18,906 bases of DNA from an uncultured Collinsella sp. Lineage in GTDB: Bacteria; Actinomycetota; Coriobacteriia; Coriobacteriales; Coriobacteriaceae. Both the position numbers and the translations under genes were made by a program. The stretch is taken from assembly GCA_902495155.1 (NCBI GenBank), contig CABUWD010000028.1, positions 1 through 18,906 of the forward strand, read 5' to 3'. The notes under the pieces were generated by a model, which saw only the letters and a list, made by a program, of their open reading frames with translations, made no database searches and had not been told where the DNA came from. Shown piece after piece: positions 16,206 to 18,906 of the stretch (the stretch's first letter is position 1; each line of letters starts with the position of its first letter).

Positions 16206-17681
16206 GTGTTTGATTCCCTGAGCGATCGCCTCAACGACACATTTGACCGCCTGCGCGGCAAGGGTAAGCTGACCGAGGCCGATATCACCTCTGCCATGCG
16301 CGACATTCGCATGGCGTTGCTCGAGGCCGACGTCAACTTTAAGGTCGTCAAGGAGTTTGTCGCCAAGACCAAGGAGCGCTGCATGACCGCCGAGGTCATG
16401 GAGTCGCTGTCACCGGCGCAAAACGTCGTCAAGATCGTGCTCGACGAGCTCACCGAGATGCTCGGTTCCACCGAGAGCAAGCTCGTCTTTAGCAACTGCA
16501 TCCCCAATGTCATCATGCTCGTGGGCCTGCAGGGCTCCGGTAAGACTACGGCAGCCGTAAAGCTGGCTTATCTGCTCAAGAAGCAGGGTCGCTCACCGCT
16601 ACTCGCCGCGTGCGACGTCTATCGTCCTGCCGCTGCCGACCAGCTGGCCACGCTTGGCGGAGAGATCGGCGTGCCGGTCTTCCGCGGTGACGGCGAGCAC
16701 CCGGTCGATATCGCCAAGGGCGCCATCCAGGAGGCCGTCGACCACCTGCGCGACGTGGTCATCGTCGATACCGCCGGTCGTCTGCAGATCGACGAGCAGA
16801 TGATGCAGGAGGCCGTGGACATCAAGAAGGCCGTCAAGCCCGATCAGGTGCTGATAGTCGTCGATGCCATGACCGGCCAGGATATTGTCAACGTCGTCTC
16901 GACCTTCGCCGAGCGCACCGACTTTGACGGCGTGATCATCTCCAAGCTCGACGGCGATGCCCGTGGCGGCGGCGCGCTTTCCGTGCGCCAGGTGACCGGC
17001 AAGCCCATCAAGTTCGTGAGCATGGGCGAGAAGCCCGATTCGCTGGAGCCGTTCTATCCCGATCGTATGGCCAAGCGCATTCTTGGCATGGGCGACGTTG
17101 TCGGCATTATCGAGAAGGCCCAGGAGGCGGCCGACGCCGAGCAGCTCGAGGCTGCCGAGCGAATGCTGCGCGAGGGCTTCACCATGAACGACATGCTCGA
17201 CCAGATGAAGGCCGTCAAGAAGATGGGCGGCATGAAGGGCATCCTGGGCATGCTCCCCGGCGGCCAGCGTGCGCTCAACCAGATGGGTGGCAACCTGGAC
17301 GAGGGCATCTTCGATAAGAACGAGGCCATTATCATGTCGATGACCAAGGAGGAGCGTCTGCGTCCCTCCATCATTAATGGCCAGCGCCGTGCCCGCATTG
17401 CCAAGGGCGCCGGCGTGACCCCCACCGAGGTCAATAGCCTTATGAAGCAGTGGGGCGAGATGAACAAGATGATGGGCCGCATGCGCACGATGGCCAATCA
17501 GGCGCAGGCCGGCGGCAAGAAGGGCAAGAAGGGTAAGAAGGGCAAAAAGATGCGCATGCCCAATATTCCCGGCCTAGATGCCATGGGTCTGGGCGGTATG
17601 GGTGGCCTGGGAACGGGCGGCCCCAAGTCCGATATGGACCTGCTGCGCCAGATGGAAGCGCAGATGCGCAACAAGAAGTAA
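16206..17681 (+). CDS. ffh: Signal recognition particle protein Ffh (SRP54)
   Basis: Ffh binds signal peptides and 4.5S/6S RNA and pairs with FtsY. The start is GTG 16206, with AAGGAG (16194-16199) six bases upstream. In 491 aa the N domain is followed by the GTPase domain, with GLQGSGKT (107-114), ACDVYRPAAADQL, VDTAGRL and ISKLDGDARGGGAL. The Met-rich M domain follows (about 320-450), with GFTMNDMLDQMKAVKKMG and GILGMLPG for signal-sequence and RNA binding. The tail is unusual in having a run of GKK repeats (residues about 437-448) and a Gly/Met-rich end. This longer basic tail might aid RNA or membrane contact. No SRP RNA gene is seen in the window. Confidence 0.97.
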   Translation: MFDSLSDRLNDTFDRLRGKGKLTEADITSAMRDIRMALLEADVNFKVVKEFVAKTKERCMTAEVMESLSPAQNVVKIVLDELTEMLGSTESKLVFSNCIPNVIMLVGLQGSGKTTAAVKLAYLLKKQGRSPLLAACDVYRPAAADQLATLGGEIGVPVFRGDGEHPVDIAKGAIQEAVDHLRDVVIVDTAGRLQIDEQMMQEAVDIKKAVKPDQVLIVVDAMTGQDIVNVVSTFAERTDFDGVIISKLDGDARGGGALSVRQVTGKPIKFVSMGEKPDSLEPFYPDRMAKRILGMGDVVGIIEKAQEAADAEQLEAAERMLREGFTMNDMLDQMKAVKKMGGMKGILGMLPGGQRALNQMGGNLDEGIFDKNEAIIMSMTKEERLRPSIINGQRRARIAKGAGVTPTEVNSLMKQWGEMNKMMGRMRTMANQAQAGGKKGKKGKKGKKMRMPNIPGLDAMGLGGMGGLGTGGPKSDMDLLRQMEAQMRNKK

Positions 17682-17703
17682 CGACTAGTTGAGTCGTGTA
17701 TGA

Positions 17704-17739
17704 CGAAGGCCGCCTGGATGGTATTCCAGGCGGCCTTCG
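17704..17739 (+). terminator. Strong hairpin after ffh, probable terminator
   Basis: A perfect 15-bp stem (CGAAGGCCGCCTGGA, 17704-17718, against 17725-17739) has the loop TGGTAT and begins 22 bases after the ffh stop. It lacks a real T tract; CCGTTTGTTC follows, which is the start of the tandem repeat. As the two flanking genes converge, it may serve both directions. Confidence 0.6.
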
Positions 17740-17836
17740 CCGTTTGTTCGCCGTTTGTTCGCCGTTTGTTCGCCGTTTGTTCGCCGTTTGTTCGCTGGTT
17801 GTTCGCTGGTTGTTCGCTGGTTGTTCGCTGGTTGTC
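17739..17836. repeat. 11-bp tandem repeat, about nine units of two types
   Basis: Five exact copies of GCCGTTTGTTC (17739-17793) are followed directly by three exact copies of GCTGGTTGTTC (17794-17826) and a final 10-base copy missing one T (17827-17836). The two unit types differ at two positions. The array starts in the last base of the hairpin stem and ends 38 bases before the stop of the minus-strand gene. The 11-bp period is not a multiple of three, so it is unlikely to be coding. There are no spacers, so it is not a CRISPR array. It is probably an unstable minisatellite. Confidence 0.9.
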
Positions 17837-17874
17837 GCACGCGTGGAAGCGCGTTCTCGACGAGGTGCTTGCCG

Positions 17875-18639
17875 CTAGTGACAGCCGCAGCCTTCGTGCC
17901 CGTCATGGTCGTGGTGACCGTGGCAGCCGCAGGACTCGCCATGCTCGTGGATGTGCTCGTGATCATGTCCATGGCAGTCGCAGGTGGCCTCGCCGTTCTG
18001 TGCGAGCGTGCCGGCGATAAGTGCCTCGACGCAAGTGTCGCAGTTGCCCTGGGCACCTGCGTATACCGTGATGCCGGCTTGTGCAAGCGCGTTGATAGCG
18101 CCACCGCCGATACCGCCGCAGATGAGCGCGTCCACGCCGCCGTTGGCGAGCAGACCCGCTAGGGCGCCGTGACCGGTGCCGCCGGTGCCCACGACCTGCT
18201 CGTTGAGCACCTTGCCGTCCTCAATGTCGTAGATCTTGAACTGCTCGCTGCGGCCAAAGTGCATAAAGATGTTGCCGTTGTCGTACGTGGTTGCCACCCT
18301 CATGGTGTCGACCTCCTTTGCTGGCCATGCGGCCGTTGTCGTGGTGATGGGGGAGTACGCGATGTTTCCGCCTTCGATGACGATCGCCCGTCCATTGACC
18401 AGCGCGTTTGCCACCTTGCGATGCGCGCGGCTGCAGATTGCCGCCACCGTGGCGCGGGCAATACCCATGCACTGGGCGACTTCCTCCTGATTGAGGCCTT
18501 CCAGGTCGCATAGGCGCAGGACCTCGAGCTCGTCGACTGTCATATCGATAGCGTCTCCGCTCGCCAGGCCATCGGGGGTAAAACCGCGATATTCGGGGAT
18601 GATCCCAACACGGCGCAATTTTTCGCGTCTTCCTGCCAT
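17875..18639 (-). CDS. DUF134 (UPF0251) - NifX/NifB-type fusion with His/Cys-rich tail
   Basis: The 254-aa product combines two domains. Residues 1-92 are DUF134-like, a presumed DNA-binding module with a sigma-region-4-like helix-turn-helix (VDELEVLRLCDLEGLNQEEV, 35-54, then IARATVAAICSRAHRKV). Residues 113-215 are a dinitrogenase iron-molybdenum cofactor (NifX/NifB, PF02579-type) domain with MRVATTYDNG, HFGRSEQF and ALICGGIGGGAI. The last 35 residues hold 12 His and 6 Cys, a likely metal-binding tail. The start ATG 18639 has GGAGAG a few bases upstream. An upstream ATG at 18684 would precede the predicted -10 box and is rejected. Such domains are usually adjacent separate genes. No nitrogenase genes are near, so a role in Fe-S or metal handling with self-regulation is inferred; the substrate is unknown. 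Confidence 0.85.
   Translation of the reverse strand: MAGRREKLRRVGIIPEYRGFTPDGLASGDAIDMTVDELEVLRLCDLEGLNQEEVAQCMGIARATVAAICSRAHRKVANALVNGRAIVIEGGNIAYSPITTTTAAWPAKEVDTMRVATTYDNGNIFMHFGRSEQFKIYDIEDGKVLNEQVVGTGGTGHGALAGLLANGGVDALICGGIGGGAINALAQAGITVYAGAQGNCDTCVEALIAGTLAQNGEATCDCHGHDHEHIHEHGESCGCHGHHDHDGHEGCGCH
18301..18319 (-). promoter_or_regulatory. Internal ribosome binding site and start codon inside the DUF134-NifX gene
   Basis: On the minus strand AAAGGAGGT (18319-18311) is followed after seven bases by ATG (18303-18301), in frame with the fusion. This is a near-ideal ribosome binding site. It would start a separate 142-aa NifX-type protein with the His/Cys tail, exactly at the natural N-terminus of that domain (MRVATTYDNG). 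Confidence 0.7.
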
Positions 18640-18652
18640 ACACTCTCCAAAT

Positions 18653-18666
18653 CTGACATATGTCAG
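18653..18666. promoter_or_regulatory. Operator-like palindrome O1 (CTGACATATGTCAG)
   Basis: A perfect 14-bp palindrome covers the predicted transcription start of the minus-strand gene. A second copy with 12 of 14 matches lies 53 bp away. Bound protein here would block initiation. Confidence 0.65.
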
Positions 18667-18670
18667 TAAT

Positions 18671-18698
18671 AGGATAGCGCGCATGCGGAAGCGTACAA
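18671..18698 (-). promoter_or_regulatory. Promoter of the DUF134-NifX gene
   Basis: Read on the minus strand, TTGTAC (18698-18693) is the -35 box and TATCCT (18676-18671) the -10 box, with a 16-base spacer. The start site would be near 18664, inside O1, leaving a leader of about 25 bases. Confidence 0.55.
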
Positions 18699-18705
18699 GC
18701 TATTT

Positions 18706-18719
18706 TTGGCATATGTCAG
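18706..18719. promoter_or_regulatory. Operator-like palindrome O2 (TTGGCATATGTCAG)
   Basis: It matches O1 at 12 of 14 positions and lies just upstream of the -35 box. The two sites are 53 bp apart, close to five helical turns, so both face the same side of the helix. This fits cooperative or looped repression. Confidence 0.6.
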
Positions 18720-18786
18720 AAAAAGGCAAAGGTGTTCCGCTTGCGAATGCAGAGCCGTGCTACCGTGCATTGCGTGTGCCTACCCT

Positions 18787-18822
18787 AGTGTCCAATCCGA
18801 CACTGCGCGCCTGGGCTACAAT
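18787..18822 (+). promoter_or_regulatory. Possible promoter and inverted repeat before the last gene
   Basis: A -10-like TACAAT at 18817-18822 is preceded by the inverted repeat AGTGTC-N6-GACACT (18787-18804), which lies over the expected -35 region. No consensus -35 box is visible, so a regulator might act here. The rest of 18720-18856 shows nothing recognisable. Confidence 0.35.
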
Positions 18823-18856
18823 AAAAATCGCTTATAGGCGACTGACAGGAGGGTCA

Positions 18857-18906
18857 ATGAGCAAAGCTGATCAGCAGTTTGTAACCATGTGCCGCGATAT
18901 CTTGGA
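18857..18906 (+). CDS. thyA: N-terminus of a probable thymidylate synthase (cut by window end)
   Basis: Only 16 complete codons are visible (MSKADQQFVTMCRDIL). GGAGGG (18848-18853) lies three bases before the ATG. The sequence resembles the start of ThyA proteins that open with an ADxxF segment followed by a CxDIL-type helix. ThyA methylates dUMP to dTMP with methylenetetrahydrofolate. No catalytic residue is inside the window, so the assignment rests on recognition of a short N-terminus. Confidence 0.5.
   Translation, partial: MSKADQQFVTMCRDIL

Noticed and set aside
2788..17681. The gene order asp23-fakA-recG ... rnc-smc-ftsY-ffh as a new system
   Set aside because: It is conserved synteny known from Firmicutes and other bacteria. 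The genes are individually housekeeping.
17739..17836. The tandem array as a CRISPR
   Set aside because: Units are 11 bp and directly adjacent, with no spacers and no cas genes nearby.
17685..18104. Minus-strand open frame whose end encodes repeated Asn/Arg/Thr-rich residues
   Set aside because: The repeat arises from translating the 11-bp array in shifting frames. The frame overlaps the DUF134-NifX gene in another phase and has no ribosome binding site.

Overview
The window is about 60% G+C and almost completely coding. All genes run on the + strand except one near the right end. The proteins look like those of the class Coriobacteriia (Actinomycetota), most probably Collinsella or a close relative. 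That is an inference from protein style and gene order recalled from memory, not from a search. The order mixes a Firmicutes-like core (asp23, fakA, recG ... plsX, acpP, rnc, smc, ftsY, ffh) with actinobacterial neighbours (rsmD, coaD, a SepIVA-like coiled-coil protein, DUF177, rpmF).

Layout. 1-2329: the 3' end of dnaG and the complete primary sigma factor gene rpoD. 2330-2787: an intergenic stretch with a terminator, a 50-nt near-perfect hairpin that looks like a REP element, a strong promoter, tRNA-Asn(GTT) and its terminator. 2788-8164: asp23-like gene, fakA, recG, rsmD and coaD, tightly packed with overlapping stops and starts. 8165-11002: a SepIVA-like gene, DUF177, rpmF (59 codons), plsX and acpP. 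11006-17681: rnc, smc, ftsY and ffh. 17682-17874: a hairpin and an 11-bp tandem repeat. 17875-18639 (minus): a DUF134-NifX fusion with a His/Cys-rich tail, preceded by a promoter bracketed by two copies of a palindrome. 18857 to the end: the first 16 complete codons of what is probably thyA.

Most of the window is conserved housekeeping: replication priming, transcription initiation, fork rescue, rRNA modification, CoA synthesis, ribosome assembly, phospholipid precursor supply (FakA, PlsX and AcpP are functionally linked), RNA processing, chromosome segregation and co-translational targeting (FtsY with Ffh).

No clearly new multi-gene system is visible. The most unusual points are: the DUF134-NifX fusion, with an internal start that has its own ideal ribosome binding site and a likely looped operator pair; the 11-bp tandem repeat; hairpins between the -10-like boxes and the ribosome binding sites of both plsX and acpP; an Asn in RNase III where the family has a metal-binding Asp; and the REP-like hairpin.
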